A DNA stretch of 64,000 nucleotides from Neoarius graeffei (GCF_027579695.1 NC_083570.1:9162793-9226792), one strand, 5' to 3'; shown: positions 11,257 to 23,371, counted from the stretch's first letter. Notes: a model not told the origin generated them from the letters alone. Numbers and translations are program-made.

Positions 11257-12169
11257 CATAGGCGCCAACTTCATGTCAACATTGGGGGGGTCAGAATTAT
11301 GTTCTTGCACCGTGACGTCATGACGTCGGCAGTGTATGTAGTTGAATATCAAAGACTCAGTTGTAAGTCATTTTCATTCATTACTATTCACCATTGCAAG
11401 TGGGAAGCGCCCATTTTAACGATAACTTATTATGATGCATTAAAAAATCTCACGACTTTAAACATTGTATGAAACACAATTTATTCAATAAACAAATTTA
11501 GTTTCATGCAATTTTCTTTGAGATGAATTCGGCAGACAACTGTACATGAATGTAGTTTCTGTTAAGAGTTAATGGATATGACAAAGTTAATTTTAATCTT
11601 ACTTACAAACTTTAACAACACATCTCTTTCATGGCGACGGAAATTAACAAGTAGGCAGTGAGAAAATCATATTCACCCTAATAGCCCATCAGCCCTAAAA
11701 CTTCGCAAAAACATCACTCCTTCTGTCACAAGCGCTGAACTCATTGGTAATTTTTTTCAAATCAATGTGGTCTGTATATTCCTTGTGTGTGTAAAGAACA
11801 GCCAAGTAATTCAGTCTCGGAGCAGTCATGGTGCTCCGCAGGTAGGTCTTAAGTCTGCGCAAAGCACTAAAGGACGTGTAAATTTTGCGTAGTGCAACCT
11901 GTCAATCACTCACTGCCAACCATTGGAATATTGCAAGTGGAAAAGGGGGCGGGTCATGTCCGATCATAACATTTTAGGTGACGTTTCTATAGATTACTTA
12001 TTTTGCATTCAAAGCTAGGCTATTATTTGTTTAGGTGGTTTCAATCGTCAGTTAACATGAGTTCATCTGTACTGTTTACTACTTTTTTCATTATTGGGGT
12101 GTTTTTGCCCCCCCAACTTTATCTTTGGGGGGTCAAAAAGGTCCGTGCCCCCCGCAGATGGCGCCAGTG
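11257..12169. mobile_element. Non-autonomous hAT-like element, private to copy A
   Basis: This 913 bp insertion is flanked by a perfect 8-base duplication, tctgtgat, at 11249-11256 and 12170-12177. It has short inverted ends: cataggcgcca on the left and tggcgccagtg on the right. An 8-base duplication is the hAT signature. Copy C has the single empty site at 48675-48682. No transposase is visible inside; the content is AT-rich with G- and C-runs near the ends. Confidence 0.9.
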
Positions 12170-12321
12170 TCTGTGATTCTCTGCAAGCCAGCTTCTGAGT
12201 ATGAACAGAGCGCAGCATCATCAGCATACTGAAGTTCCACAACTGAGGCTGTAGACACCTTACTTTTAGCTTGCAAATGATGTAGGTTGTACCATTGTAT
12301 TGATAAACTATCTGTATTCCA

Positions 12322-13122
12322 TGATAAGAAGAAGAACAACAACAACTTTATTCATCACATGTACACTTGTGAAATTCCTCTCTGCATTTAACCCATCTGA
12401 AGTAGTGAATGCACACGTGAGCAATGAGCACAAACACGTACTCAGAGCAGTGGGCAGCTGTGCTACAGCAGCCAGGGAGCAGTTAGGGGTTAGGTGCCTC
12501 GCTCAAGAGCACCTCAGCCTAAGGGCACCCCATGTTAATCTAACGACATGCCTTTGGGCTCTGGTGGAAACCAGAGCACCTGGAGGAAACCCACGCAGAC
12601 TCCACACAGAAAGGCCCCCGTCAGCCGCTGGGCTCAAACCCAGAACCTTCTTGCTGTGAGGCGACAGTCAAGTCAAGTCAAGTTTATTTGTATAGCGCTT
12701 TTAACAAACATTGTCGCAAAGCAGCTTTACAGAATTTGAACGACTTAAAACATGAGCTAATTGTATCCCTAATCTATCCCCAATGAGCACGCCTGTGGCG
12801 ACGGTGGCAAGGAAAAACTCCCTCAGACTACATGAGGAAGAAACCTCGAGAGGAACCAGACTCAAAAGGGAACCCATCCTCATTTGGGCAACAACAGACA
12901 GCATGACTATAATATTAACAGTTTTAACATGAGGACAGTTTCGTTGATGTTATAATTCTTCATTGATGGAAACTTGAGTGCAAAACTGTTCATGATAACT
13001 GCAGTCCTAAAGTTAGCAAGTCAACTTTAGTCCTCAGCCATAAAAGCATTACTGTAAGAGTCCAGAGCATCCTCCAGGTATAGTCCAGTAACAGTGCTAA
13101 CCACTACACCACCGTGCTGCCC
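12322..13122 (-). mobile_element. Second tRNA-derived SINE family inside the RTE LINE
   Basis: On the minus strand the head has a tRNA-like promoter (gtagtggttagc, then gggtttgagccc). The body contains cagatgggttaaatgcag and the tail is a gtt repeat after tgaataaag. It interrupts the RTE-like frame between its N- and C-terminal parts and is present in copy C at about 48832-49195. In copy A it is itself split by the L2 fragment at 12669-13090. Confidence 0.75.
12669..13090 (-). mobile_element. 5'-truncated L2 insertion, private to copy A
   Basis: The sequence between two acagt copies (12664-12668 and 13091-13095) matches the 3' region of the L2 at 4981-5760, ending on the minus strand in aaataaacttgacttgact. 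Copy C has the uninterrupted SINE with one acagt at 49163-49167. Short length, an L2 3' end and a target duplication show a 5'-truncated retrotransposition event. Confidence 0.85.
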
Positions 13123-13373
13123 AGATAATGCAGATTCGGCTTGGCTACATGCAGGACAGCACCTGTGAAGAGAGCAAACAATGTAGTGGCTACACAGCTT
13201 TGTATTACACTAACTTTCACAGGAAAAGGTTCCAGTTCTTCATCTTCACAGAGAACAGAAACAGTCATCCCATCATGGAGAAGACGAATCATTGTGATCA
13301 GTTTATCTGGGCACCAGGAATTCTCCAAAGAACCTCTCTATTCACTGAGAGCAAGAGATACTAAGAAATACTG

Positions 13374-15590
13374 AATAACGTAGAACTCCAACATCATGAA
13401 GCTGAGAAATTTACTGGACTTATTGTCTTTTTTTTTTAACGAGACTAAAAAGCTGCTGTTCCATTAAACCCAGTTACAGTATAACACACAGCAGGGACCG
13501 AATAAGCCATTCATCTCATCATGAATCAATATTGTTGATTATATTTATGATAAGATAAGTTTTCAATCTATTCTGATGTGAGTTCAGCAAAAATATTGAA
13601 AATGGTTCATTTCTTGCAGCGTCACGTGTCTATGAGCGTCCTCTAGTGGTCAGAAATGATAAGACAAGTTTAAATTGCAGTCATTTAAATTTAATGAATA
13701 AATCACTCAATTTTTCATTTTCTGAAAATTTATAAAGAAATAAATGGCTAAAGTGAGATAAAGGAATTCTTTAAAGTGAATTTGATTTTATTGTCGCCTA
13801 CACATGAATGTTAAATGGTAAATGTGGCCAGAGATCGATTTCTGTACTTCAATAGAAAGTATCATGTATGTCATTTATGTTCTTTTCCCATTTTGTCCTT
13901 TCTTTCTGTCCATGAAGTGTATGCGGTGAAATCACATTTTAAAATCAGAACTCCAGATAGAATTCTATAATATGCGAATACAATCGAGTTATTTGGAGGC
14001 TCAGTTTTACAGAGTAGCACCACATCACTGAAAAACAACAACAACAACAACAAAAAAAAAACCCCAGCAGCCTTTCAACATCAATTCTGTATCTTCACTA
14101 AAAGACACACAAGAGGATTTACAGCAGGACCGTGTCTTACTACAAGCACTAAAAACTACCACATTGTGTTCATTAAGGATGGAAATAAAGCAGAAATATT
14201 TCACTGTCATCTGCACTTCAGTGTCATTTGTTCTGCTGAAATATTTTCCTCATTCTGTCAGTTTGGAATTTAGTGAGGAGTGAAAATGAATCGGAATAAA
14301 TGACTCTTTATTACCACAAGGGGAGTCAAAACCTGATTTGATTTATTTTGCATTGTTTATTGCTAATAGAAGTCCCACTTTCTCATGAACAGATTGTTGA
14401 GATGGAAATGAAGTTGGTAGATGAATATGTTTGAGATCAGAGATCCTGAGTCGCCTCAATCAGTCATTAGACGTGTCTTTGAGAAGTAGGAGAACACTGG
14501 AGAACCAGGAGGAAACCCACACTGACATGGGTCATTTTACCTTTGGGTCATTTTAACATTGTTAACAGACTGAAATGAATCTCCTGAAAGGCAGAAGAAA
14601 GAAATCTGCGAGTAGTGTTAACACAAGACTTTATCTAATCCCAGTCAGTGCAGGGTTCAAACCCCATCCACCAGAAATATCATTAAAATCAAAGGGAAAG
14701 GCAGAGACGAGGCGAGATCATCAACAGGAGATCTATCCAGAATAAACACGGCTCACAACTGAGGAGATTTACTAACACACTGGAAGAGTTCACAGTTACT
14801 GTAGGATCATTGTGCATTTTTCAACAACAGACAGGAAATGAGTGGAGGAAGTGAAGTTATTCAAAATGTGTAAAGGCGCCCTCTGGTGGTCTGGAGGAGA
14901 AATGTCCAGGTTAAATATTGCAGAGTTCATCCACGTTTCTTTTATTTTTATTTGTGAACCAACAGGTCTAAAATAATTTCACTTCAATGAGCTGTTACTA
15001 TAGAAACAAGGACGTATTAGTGCAAGTCCATTAATATAAACCTGCATTACTGTCAGAGCTGCTGTTATAGAAAAATAATCAACAACTTATGACCAACCAG
15101 AATAGTCAACTGGAACAGAATTATTTTTTTTGTTTTATTTGATTGAAAATTAAAAGGATTTTTAAAAAATGTTTTTCCAACAATCATGTTGAGAATCTAA
15201 ATCAGGAGTCAGAGCACAGACAGATCCAGTTCACAGAGACAGATTTATCATTATTCACACAGACAATATATGACAACATTAAAAGAGATGTTTTTTGGAG
15301 GAAAAAGTCAGTTGTAGGTTTACAGTGATTTTCACAAACACATATTTAAGACACTGTAGTTATTTCCCACAGATTAAATCATCTAAAAATATCCATCCAA
15401 AGTGGAGAAAAACCCCGTTGCGTATCAATACAGCAGCTTGCTGACATCCTGACCTCAGTATTAAAAGCTTCTGTCTGAAAATGAGTTCAGCACAGAAACT
15501 CCATCACTGGGGGAAACTTTATTCTCCTGTGCTCTTATCTTTTATTCTGCAAAGCTTTGATTGTAATATTTGCATGGATTAAAGCAAAAA
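13374..15590. other. Intergenic flank of TRIM-A; no gene recognised
   Basis: About 2.2 kb shared with copy C (49446-51665). It is AT-rich with short poly-A/T tracts. Open frames are short, and those seen in both copies lack protein-like features. Part of it (14379-14806 and 15425-15577) recurs near TRIM-B at 22869-23290 and 25022-25205. No promoter or RNA gene could be supported. Confidence 0.5.
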
Positions 15591-15688
15591 AAAAAAAAAT
15601 TTGACTGAAAATTTATGGGGGCGTTATGGGTGGATTTCGATGAAATTCTGAGAATGGTTAACTTAGAACTGATAACTTTATCAATTAA

Positions 15689-16122
15689 TTAATGGATTAA
15701 TATATTCAATTTATTGTTGAGTGATTCTTCACCATTGTTTGTTTTTGAGATAAAAGCACAGACACGTATTTTCTGTGCACAGACACGATCAGTCATAGAT
15801 GGACTGACCTCCGTTGAGGTGAGATTTGCTCCTGGGAAAGAAGAGGTGTGCTGAAGACCCCTTACATTGGCCTTGTGGCTGGCTTCCAGTTGATGGCACG
15901 ACAGCACTTTCTTTCTATTGCTTCCGTATATTATTTTTTTGTGGCAAACTGCACAAATGTTTAGTTTTTTTGCACCATGAACTAAATGGCTTTCCGTTTT
16001 CACCTATTTCGTACAGCCAAGCCCACCTCCACTTGTTTTTTACACCTTTATCAATGGCAGACACATCAGTGCCTTCTTTCATGCAAAGCGCATCCATGCT
16101 GCCGAAACCGAAAGCAGAATGA
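15689..16122 (-). pseudogene. BED-like zinc-finger ORF remnant (copy A)
   Basis: Two overlapping minus-strand frames together read like one domain. The first has DVSAIDKGVKNKWRWAWLYE. The second has LNICAVCHKKIIYGS followed by HQLEASH, a C-x2-C...H-x5-H pattern as in BED fingers. One base shift separates them near 15985. BED fingers are common at the N-terminus of hAT transposases and derived host proteins. No transposase core follows, and the same broken remnant is in copy C (51766-52199), so it is old. The hAT origin is inference. Confidence 0.5.
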
Positions 16123-16642
16123 CATGCTCCTCTGTGCCGAACGTCAATATAGAAAAATTTTGGATCTTCGCTTAAATTAAAATTGGGGTTTGACCTAACT
16201 GTGTTGAATACGACTTCAAAAACAATTCAAGATTTTATTAAGAGAAATATTGTGGCCAACACGAGTGTTAATTACCTAAAAGATCGTGTGAAGTTGGCTG
16301 CTATCTACTTTGCGTTCGTTCTCATTTTCCTCCATCATTTCATAGGCCAGAAACAGATGTTTTGACGTAATTTAACTTAGTAGGCTATGATTATTATTTA
16401 ACCGTAGTCTTCTAGACATTTTGACTGTTTGGGGCATTGAACGCTGGTGTATGATTTTCAGGGAATAAAGTTTAGCGCATGTCGGAACATCATTGCGCTT
16501 GCAGCCTCCAACTCCTCAAACGTCCTTTAAATTGTGATATAACGTAGGCTATAAGGCACGGTTCTAACATACCTTACACATTGGCCTAATGAAAATAATA
16601 ATTGTTGGGGCATCTGCTGATTTGTTAGCTATAAATTTAGGT

Positions 16643-17021
16643 CTGGGCGGCACGGTGGTGTAGTGGTTAGCGCTGTCGCCTCACAGCAAGAAGGTCCTGG
16701 GTTCGATCCCCGGGGCCGGCGAGGGCCTTTCTGTGTGGAGTTTGCATGTTCTCCCCGTGTCCGCGTGGGTTTCCTCCGGGTGCTCCGGTTTCCCCCACAG
16801 TCCAAAGACATGCAGGTTAGGTTTACTGGTGACTCTAAATTGACCGTAGGTGTGAATGTGAGTGTGAATGGTTGTCTGTGTCTATGTGTCAGCCCTGTGA
16901 TGACCTGGCGACTTGTCCAGGGTGTACCCCGCCTTTCGCCCATAGTCAGCTGGGATAGGCTCCAGCTTGCCTGCGACCCTGTAGAACAGGATAAAGCGGC
17001 TAGAGACAATGAGATGAGATG
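16643..17021 (+). mobile_element. tRNA-derived SINE (copy A) with intact target duplication
   Basis: The element is flanked by aaatttaggt at 16633-16642 and again at 17022-17031. It starts with gcggcacggtggtgtagtgg (A-box region) and ggttcgatcccc (B-box), followed by a conserved body (gggtttcctccgggtgctcc) and an (atgag)n tail. It belongs to the common fish tRNA-SINE type. This copy marks the last base of the duplicated block. Confidence 0.9.
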
Positions 17022-17031
17022 AAATTTAGGT

Positions 17032-17727
17032 TTAATTACTTCTGACAGTCTGCAAGCATTGCACCGTCGGGTCTTCAAGTCTGGCTGAAGCAGAGGAGCG
17101 GGCTTTCCGGGGTTTATTTTTTCGTTTTTTTTTTAACATGCTCTATTTCTATATGTCCAGGTTTGAACTAAGTAATTTTGGCAAGATTTAATTTAATACA
17201 AAACAGAAATGGTCAGACACAAGCACGCCAAGCACATGGGAATGTATTTTGCCAATTTTGACAGCGCATGTTTTTTTTAATGCCGCACTCTAGACAGCAA
17301 ACGTTTAAACATGATCAAACATAGGAAATGAACGACACAAAGCATGGCTCAAAAACAAAAAAAAGTTAAATAAACCCTACTGATAGTTGATGGTGTTGCA
17401 ACACATCAGTGTTATAACCCAATCTCTACCCACCCACCCGTCATTTTAATTCTCCTCAGATCAGCGCCGACCTCACGTTTGGCCTTATTTTTATCCAAAT
17501 AATTTGAATAAAAATCCCAAACTCACAGATAAACCTGGATTTATAAGGTTCTATCTGCGGACCAATCATCATCCAGGCTGAATATGGGATGAACACGACA
17601 TCGGCATATTTTATAATCTAAATATTAAAATGAGTGTTTTTGTGCAGCTGGATTGTGTTCTAGTGAAACAGACGACTGAGCAACAACGTGGCAATGTGCA
17701 GGAATTTTACAGAAAACACTACACACT
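17032..17727. other. Gap between copy A and TRIM-B; only a short repeat seen
   Basis: No gene is recognised. Bases 17504-17552 (aataaaaatcccaaactcac onward) recur in the same direction at about 25211-25259, on the other side of TRIM-B. The rest is unique, AT-rich sequence. Confidence 0.5.
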
Positions 17728-17733
17728 TTTATT
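17728..17733 (-). terminator. Poly(A) signal overlapping the TRIM-B stop codon
   Basis: On the minus strand the last codons read gaa taa, embedded in gaataaaag, so an AATAAA hexamer overlaps the stop. If used, the 3' UTR would be extremely short. Use is unproven. Confidence 0.3.
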
Positions 17734-19693
17734 CTGGATCACACAATCTCACTGAACCAGGAAACCAGAAGAGCCCGAACCTGAACCCAAACCCAGCGTA
17801 TAGAGTCTGAGTGAATGTGGTGTGGACTCTGTGGAGGAGCTTCATCGTGTCAGAGACGCTGTAGAAGGACAGAGTTCCTGCACTGTGATCCACGTACACT
17901 CCTATTCTGGAGGCTGATGGAACTCTGAGATCAGTCTTAATGCTGTTGTGCCAGAAAGAGAGAGAAGAAAAAGAAGAACAGCACAGACTCCAGGACTGAT
18001 TGTTGCATCCAAACCGACACTCTTTACCCCGTCCTTTCCTGCTGATGTCTTTATATGAGACTGATATGTACACAACATCATCACTGCTCCACTCCACCTC
18101 CCAGTAACAGCGTCCACACACACTCTCCTTACACAACACCTGCTGCCAGGAATCAAATCTCTCTGGATGATCAGAGTAACGCTGCTCTCTCTCACTGCGT
18201 CTCACCGCTCTGTTCTTCTCAGACAGAATGAGGTGACGATGTGCCGTGTTGGGATCCAGAGTCAGATAACAGAAATCTAAAATAAAAGAGAAAAACAAAC
18301 TGAACAATGTGAACATGAATATCCGCGCTGGGGGCGTGGTCACGAAAACAGCAGTTCGGTTGCAGTGAAAACTTTTCTCTGTAGAACCCTGTCACTCCCC
18401 CCTCCCCCCACTCTGGGCTCAACAACACAACAAAAGGGCAATAATATAACAACCAATCTGAATCCAGATACAACAACCAATCAGAATTCAGACACAACAA
18501 CCAATCAGAATTCAGATAGATTCAGTTGCCAAGTAAAATTGTAACCTGTCAAAGTTCTCGAGCCCTCGTGCTGTTTTACCGTTAGGTCAATCACATATCA
18601 GCTTAAACTAGCATTCTAAAACTAGTTAAAGATCCCACAGAAGAGAGCGACTCCCCCTGCCAGCCTCATGGAACTGAATAAATTGACTTAATTAAAAAGT
18701 TTACTGTTCTATGAAAGGGTGTATTTGCATGATCATTATTATTTTACTCGTGGCATAAAATTGTCTTGAAAAGACGTCAAGAATAATGTTTATCGCAATA
18801 ATTTCTGACACAATATATCATCCAACAAAATGTATCATCATGACAAGCCTAGCAGTGTGTGTGTGTGTGTGTGTGTGTGTTTTAGATTTACATTTCAGAA
18901 ACTCTTCTCTGCTCTGTGGTTCTGGTTCTGAAATGATCTGAACTGCTGCAGCTGTGGAGAGAAAAATAGAAACATGAGTTTGTGTAAAAGATGGAAAGAG
19001 TTTAAAGTGATCCAGTCAGTTTATTCATTTTAAATCAGTGTTTTAGTTCAAAGTGTCGGGTGAATAAAGTGTCTGCAGAAAAGAAAGCAGGAGCATCGCT
19101 AAGAAATAACACATCACTGTGTTTCTCCAGCAGGAACAGCTCCTCTTACCATGTGGAGGGATTTTGTTGAATTCCTCCTCACAGAATTCCTCGAGTCTCT
19201 TTTTCAGATCTGAGAGAGAATTCCTCACTCCATCAAATGAGAGATGTTGATGGACAGGGACGCTGGATGTGTGAAAGTCTGTTCTGTTCCACTGAGGAGA
19301 GCGACGTCCAGAAGCTAAAACCTACAGAAAGCAAATGAAATGTAAAACCCACTTGTGATGTCAGACAGGGACATTTATTGTTCCCTTAATGAGAGGTGTT
19401 TTAGAGAGTGTGTGAGGAACAGCTGGCTCTGTAGATCAGACAGTGAGTGTTACCTGGAGGAAATGGATGTGATCGTGTGTGTGTGAAAGCTGCTCCAGCT
19501 CAGTGACTCTCCTCTGAAGATCAGCAATCTCCTGCTCCAGTTGCTCCAGGAGTCGTTCAGCTCGACTCAGTTCAGCCTTCTCCTGATCTCTGATCAGCTC
19601 CGTCACCTCCCAGCGCTTTTTCTCCATGGAGCTGATCAGCTCAGTAAAGATCCTCTCACTGTCCTCCACTGCTGTCTGTGCACTGAGCTGTTA

Positions 19694-19729
<36 letters not shown>

Positions 19730-20031
19730 GATTTAAAGCTCATCTATCATTCCCTCTCTTACTGGGACTGTAAATGACTCGTTGTCCATGTTGTGTGTGT
19801 TTCTAGGAGCAGCTCTGTCTCTGCTCACTGCTCACCTTTATAGTGTTCACAGCCTGTTTCAGCTCCTGCACCTTCTTCTGGTTCTCCTGGATTCTCTGCT
19901 GGGATTTCATCTGCTCCTCCTTTAACTCACTCTGAGGACAAATAAAATACATTCAGCTTTTTATACAGTACGAGCAAACTGGTTCCATATTAATGTCAGT
20001 TCAAAGTACATTCATGTTTCGCTCTGAAGGT

Positions 20032-20089
<58 letters not shown>

Positions 20090-22174
20090 GTGAGAGAGAG
20101 AGAGAAATGTTCACTAACTGATCTGGGCTGGGTTTCCCGAAAGCCTCTTAAGGCCAAGAGAGTTTTAAATGACCTCTTAAGATCCATCATCAAGCTAACG
20201 TGGTTTTCCTGAACAACATCGTAGCACAAGTCGTCCTTTAGTTTGCTCGGAATTTACGAGAGACCCGGAGCACTCGTTCAAAACAAAGAGCGACTCGCTC
20301 GCTGCCGAATCCACAGAATGCGCATGCGGCTCTGAGGGACTCTCACAGTCAGCGGGGGAAACTGGGGTTGAATCTGCTGGTGGTGTTCAATTAGTTTTCT
20401 TCTACATTGCAAGTACATCGAGTTAATTATCAGAAGTGGACAGTAACGAAGTACATTTACTTGAGTTCTGTACTGAAGTACACTTTTTGAGTATCTGTAC
20501 TTTACTTGAGTATTTTTTTTGGAAACTTACGACTTTAACTTCACTCCATTTGAAAGACAAATATCGTACTTTTTACTCCACTACATTTCTATCAAGGTCC
20601 TCGTTACTCATTACTATGAAGCTGCTTTGAAAGTGGATGTTTTTTTCTTTTCTAAAACGTGATTGGTTTTTCCGCAGGTGACACTGAGACAGTCTATCAG
20701 TAATCACTAGGGTCACGTCACGTCCATAGACTGGATAAAATCAAGATCAATGATTTCTCCGCAGCATTATTTAACACGATCAGTTGATGGCAGAATGGAA
20801 GGAGGCGGTTCTTCTGGGGAATGCACACACCCACGGTTCTATAGCTAGAGCCCATGATTCAGTTTTCTGAAAGGAATAAAGAGTCATTTTGCTTTAAATG
20901 TTTGCTTTGTTTGCCTAAAACAGAGCACATCACAGCCTACAAAAACTTGCCATCCCACCTGTGGAAGCATATTGAGGGATATAAACGTTTTATTAGCTTG
21001 CAGTGAAGTTGTCTGTGCATTTAGAGTTAGTGATAATGTTGAAATAGCTATGCAGTCTGATTAGTCAAATGATTTTCTGTGGATTTGCCCGCCAAGTTGC
21101 CATAGTCTTGTCCATGGCTAATGTTTACACACAGCTAGTTAACTTGGACACTGTTAGTTATGTCCAATACGATTGCCTTTAGCAGCTACTAATGCCTATA
21201 TCGGGGACGCGAACTGCAAAGACCCACTTTGTCCTGTTGCTCTTTAGACTCCTTCTTATGAGTGAATTCCGGAAAACCACACACAGAGACAACGTTCATT
21301 CTTTAAGAGAGTCTCTCAACTCTCTCTTTAGGTCTAAAGGGCAACGTTATCAGGAAACCCACCCCGAACCAGATTACAACCATCACTGAAGATAAATTTA
21401 ACACTCTGTTCACCAGAACACAGACAATTTTAATCAGCTTTTACAGAATCCTTCTGATTGAGACACACATTGAAATTAAAGTTCAAATCATATCACTGAC
21501 TAAAGCACCTGTTTCTAGATGGGAAACTATAATTAAGATGATTTAATTCTGGAAAGATTTCTAGTTCTCACCTGTTTTTCAGCTCTTTCTGTTGCAACTG
21601 AAACAGCGTCATGGTTTTTATGTTTCTCCAACATGCACAAATAACAGATGCAGGTTTGATCAGTACGACAGTAGATCTCAATCAGCTTGTTATGTTCAGA
21701 GCAGATCTTCTCTTGGAGTTTTGCTGAGGCTTCAATTAATGTGTGTTTTTTCAAAGCAGGACGTTCAAGATGAGGTTTCAGATGAATTTCACAAAATGAA
21801 GTCAAACAAATCAGACAGGACTTGACGGCTTTGTGTTTTCTCCCGGTGCAGAAATCACACTCCACATCTCCAGGTCCAGCGTAACAGTGAGCAGGAGAAG
21901 CAGCTTGGACTTCAGTCTTCTTCTTCAGTTTCTCCACCACTTCATCCAGCATGTTGTTTCTGCGTAGAACAGGCCTTGTCGTGAAAGTGTCTCTGCACTG
22001 AGGACAGCTGTAGACGCCCTTCTGATCCTCCTGATCCCAGCAGCCATTAATACACACCTTACAGAAACTGTGACCACAGGGGATAGTCACCGGATCCTTC
22101 AGGAGATCCAGACACACTGGACACATGAACTGGTCCACAGAAAGCTGATCTACTGAAATACTGGCCTCAGCCAT
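17729..22174 (-). CDS. TRIM-B: full RING / B-box / coiled-coil / PRY-SPRY protein (570 aa)
   Basis: Minus-strand exons are 22174-21572, 19931-19836, 19687-19454, 19321-19150, 18951-18892 and 18276-17729; they total 1713 nt in one frame with AG/GT borders. The RING uses C18, C21, C33, H35, C38, C41, C57 and C60. B-box 1 includes CDFCTGRKHKAVKSC and B-box 2 includes CSEHNKLIEIYC and CYLCMLEKHKNHD. Coiled coil covers exons 2-4. The small exon gives EPEPQSREEFLK, then [12 protein letters not shown] opens the [19 protein letters not shown] lies in SPRY. This is the standard fish TRIM layout (finTRIM/TRIM25-like). The likely role is a cytosolic E3 ligase with innate-immune function by family. It is inverted relative to TRIM-A and TRIM-C and diverged from both. 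A Harbinger-like element lies in intron 1. Confidence 0.9.
18853..18880. repeat. (GT)n microsatellite in the last TRIM-B intron
   Basis: About 14 GT units lie just downstream, in gene direction, of the exon 5 donor, at the place where TRIM-A has its (CT)n(AC)n tract. Confidence 0.9.
19692..19728. repeat. (CA)n microsatellite beside TRIM-B exon 3
   Basis: About 18 CA units on the plus strand lie next to the acceptor of TRIM-B exon 3. It corresponds to the (GT)n at 3907-3948 and 42963-42986. Confidence 0.9.
20041..20104. repeat. (GT)n(GA)n compound microsatellite in TRIM-B intron 1
   Basis: A GT run passes into a GA run, immediately beside the Harbinger-like insertion. It is non-coding. Confidence 0.95.
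20121..21374. mobile_element. PIF/Harbinger-like non-autonomous element in TRIM-B intron 1
   Basis: The left end atctgggctgggtttcccga and the right end, whose reverse complement begins atctggttcggggtgggttt, form imperfect inverted repeats with the gggtttcc core typical of fish Harbinger MITEs. Subterminal ctcttaag-like motifs occur at both sides. No transposase is seen. A second repeat is nested within it from 20431. Confidence 0.6.
20431..20690. mobile_element. hAT-like MITE fragment nested in the Harbinger-like element
   Basis: The sequence cagaagtggacagtaacgaa, followed by repeated gtact/agtac motifs (ttgagtatctgtactttact), matches a widespread vertebrate hAT MITE end. The right terminus was not found, so only the left part is claimed. 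Confidence 0.5.
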
Positions 22175-22868
22175 TTTCCTGAAATCGCAATGAGAGAGAG
22201 AGAGAGATCAGTTTTGTTTTCTCTGAAATGACAAGTTACTTCCTGGTTCTGTGTGTGAAAAAGAGAGAGAGAGAGAGAGGAGGATCACAAACACAGAGAG
22301 ATCATGAACACTCCTCTATTAACCATTTCATCTCCCTTCAGTGCAGAAATATAACCCATGTAGCTGCACTGATTAGGATTAATTTCATGAAATACTCACA
22401 GAATGGATCTTAATTTTCTGGACTTTTCCACCTACTGACACCTCAAGCACAACTTTCAGCCTTGTTGATAAATTACAATTGTTTCACTTCAACAGCTTTT
22501 TCCTCGTGACATCGTTAAACTGATCTTCATCCCTAAAGAATGTTGGAGCCATTTTAAAAGTGAGGAGGACGCAGCTGTCGGGAAGGAAAACCATATTTTA
22601 TTGATTTCGCATTGTTTATTACGAAAAGAAATCACAAAAGTGGACCTTTTTTTCAACATAATCTCCATTTCACTCAGTATGAGCGCTCCAGGCTTAACAA
22701 GAGCCTGAACTCTTCATGACCTGCTGTTTGTGGAAACTAATCCACTTTGTGTTGATTCACATCCCACCACCTCATCACAGATTAATTTCCTGGAGCAGCA
22801 TGCCTCATCCTGTTTTATTCCTTACATCATGATTTATCAAGAACATTATTCCTGGTCGATGAAGAATT
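22175..22868. other. TRIM-B 5' flank; no gene seen
   Basis: This contains the presumed TRIM-B promoter side. GA-rich stretches lie at 22190-22204 and 22262-22279. No TATA box or other element could be supported confidently. Confidence 0.4.
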
Positions 22869-23290
22869 CTTTCTCATGAACAGATTGTTGAGATGGAAAG
22901 TTGTTAGGTGAATATGTTTGAGATCAGAGATCCTGAGTCGCCTCAATCAGTCATTAGACGTGTCTTTGAGAAGTAGGAGAACACTGGAGAACCAGGAGGA
23001 AACTCACACTGACACAGGTCATTTTACCTTTGGGCCATTTTAACATTGTTAACAGACTGAAATGAATCTCCTGAAAGGCAGAAGAAAGAAATCTGCTAGT
23101 AGTGTTAACACAAGACTTGATCTAATCCCAGTCAGTACAGGGCTCAAACCCCATCCACCAGAAATATCATTAAAATCAAAGGGAAAGGCAGAGATGAGGC
23201 GAGATCATAAACAGGAGATCTATCCAGAATAAACACGGCTCACAACTGAGGAGATTTACTAACACACTGGAAGGGTTCACAGTAACTTCT
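22869..23290 (+). repeat. Displaced copy of the TRIM-A/C 3' flank, part 1
   Basis: From ttctcatgaacagattgttg to ggttcacagt it matches 14381-14806 (and copy C about 50450-50870) in the same orientation with few differences. Here it lies upstream of the inverted TRIM-B rather than downstream of a TRIM gene. Confidence 0.85.
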
Positions 23291-23371
23291 TCTTTCTTGT
23301 GTTGAAAGGCAGTCAGCATCCTTATTGTTGCATTGCTGCCACCTTCTGGATCAATTCCTTGCACCATTATA

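Larger units (their letters stand above)
10362..13373 (-). mobile_element. RTE-like LINE remnant, interrupted three times (copy A)
   Basis: The minus strand reads pieces of one reverse transcriptase. From about 13328 it has LITMIRLLHDGMTVSVL, then at about 12345 VVELQYADDAALCSYSEAGL (the YADD catalytic box), then at 11188 to 10856 ISVDGTVLKVIPHFKYL, SAGATAFGKLRK and LLYGSKTWTTY, and at 10853 down RLRWYGHVVKMD. The order fits a fish RTE-type ORF 3' half. It is broken by a SINE (12322-13122), an L2 fragment inside that SINE, and a hAT element (11257-12169). Stops and frameshifts make it dead. Confidence 0.75.
612..17021 (+). repeat. Segmental duplication copy A (partner of 39648-53100)
   Basis: Collinear with copy C. 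Its left visible limit is the TTAA edge of the palindromic element, so homology may resume left of the window. It is about 2.9 kb longer than copy C, almost all of it explained by three private mobile-element insertions. Confidence 0.95.

Noticed and set aside
16643-16720. Possible tRNA gene
   Set aside because: The tRNA-like promoter belongs to a SINE with body, tail and target duplication; the same holds for 5071-5361, 12322-13122 and 52724-53104.
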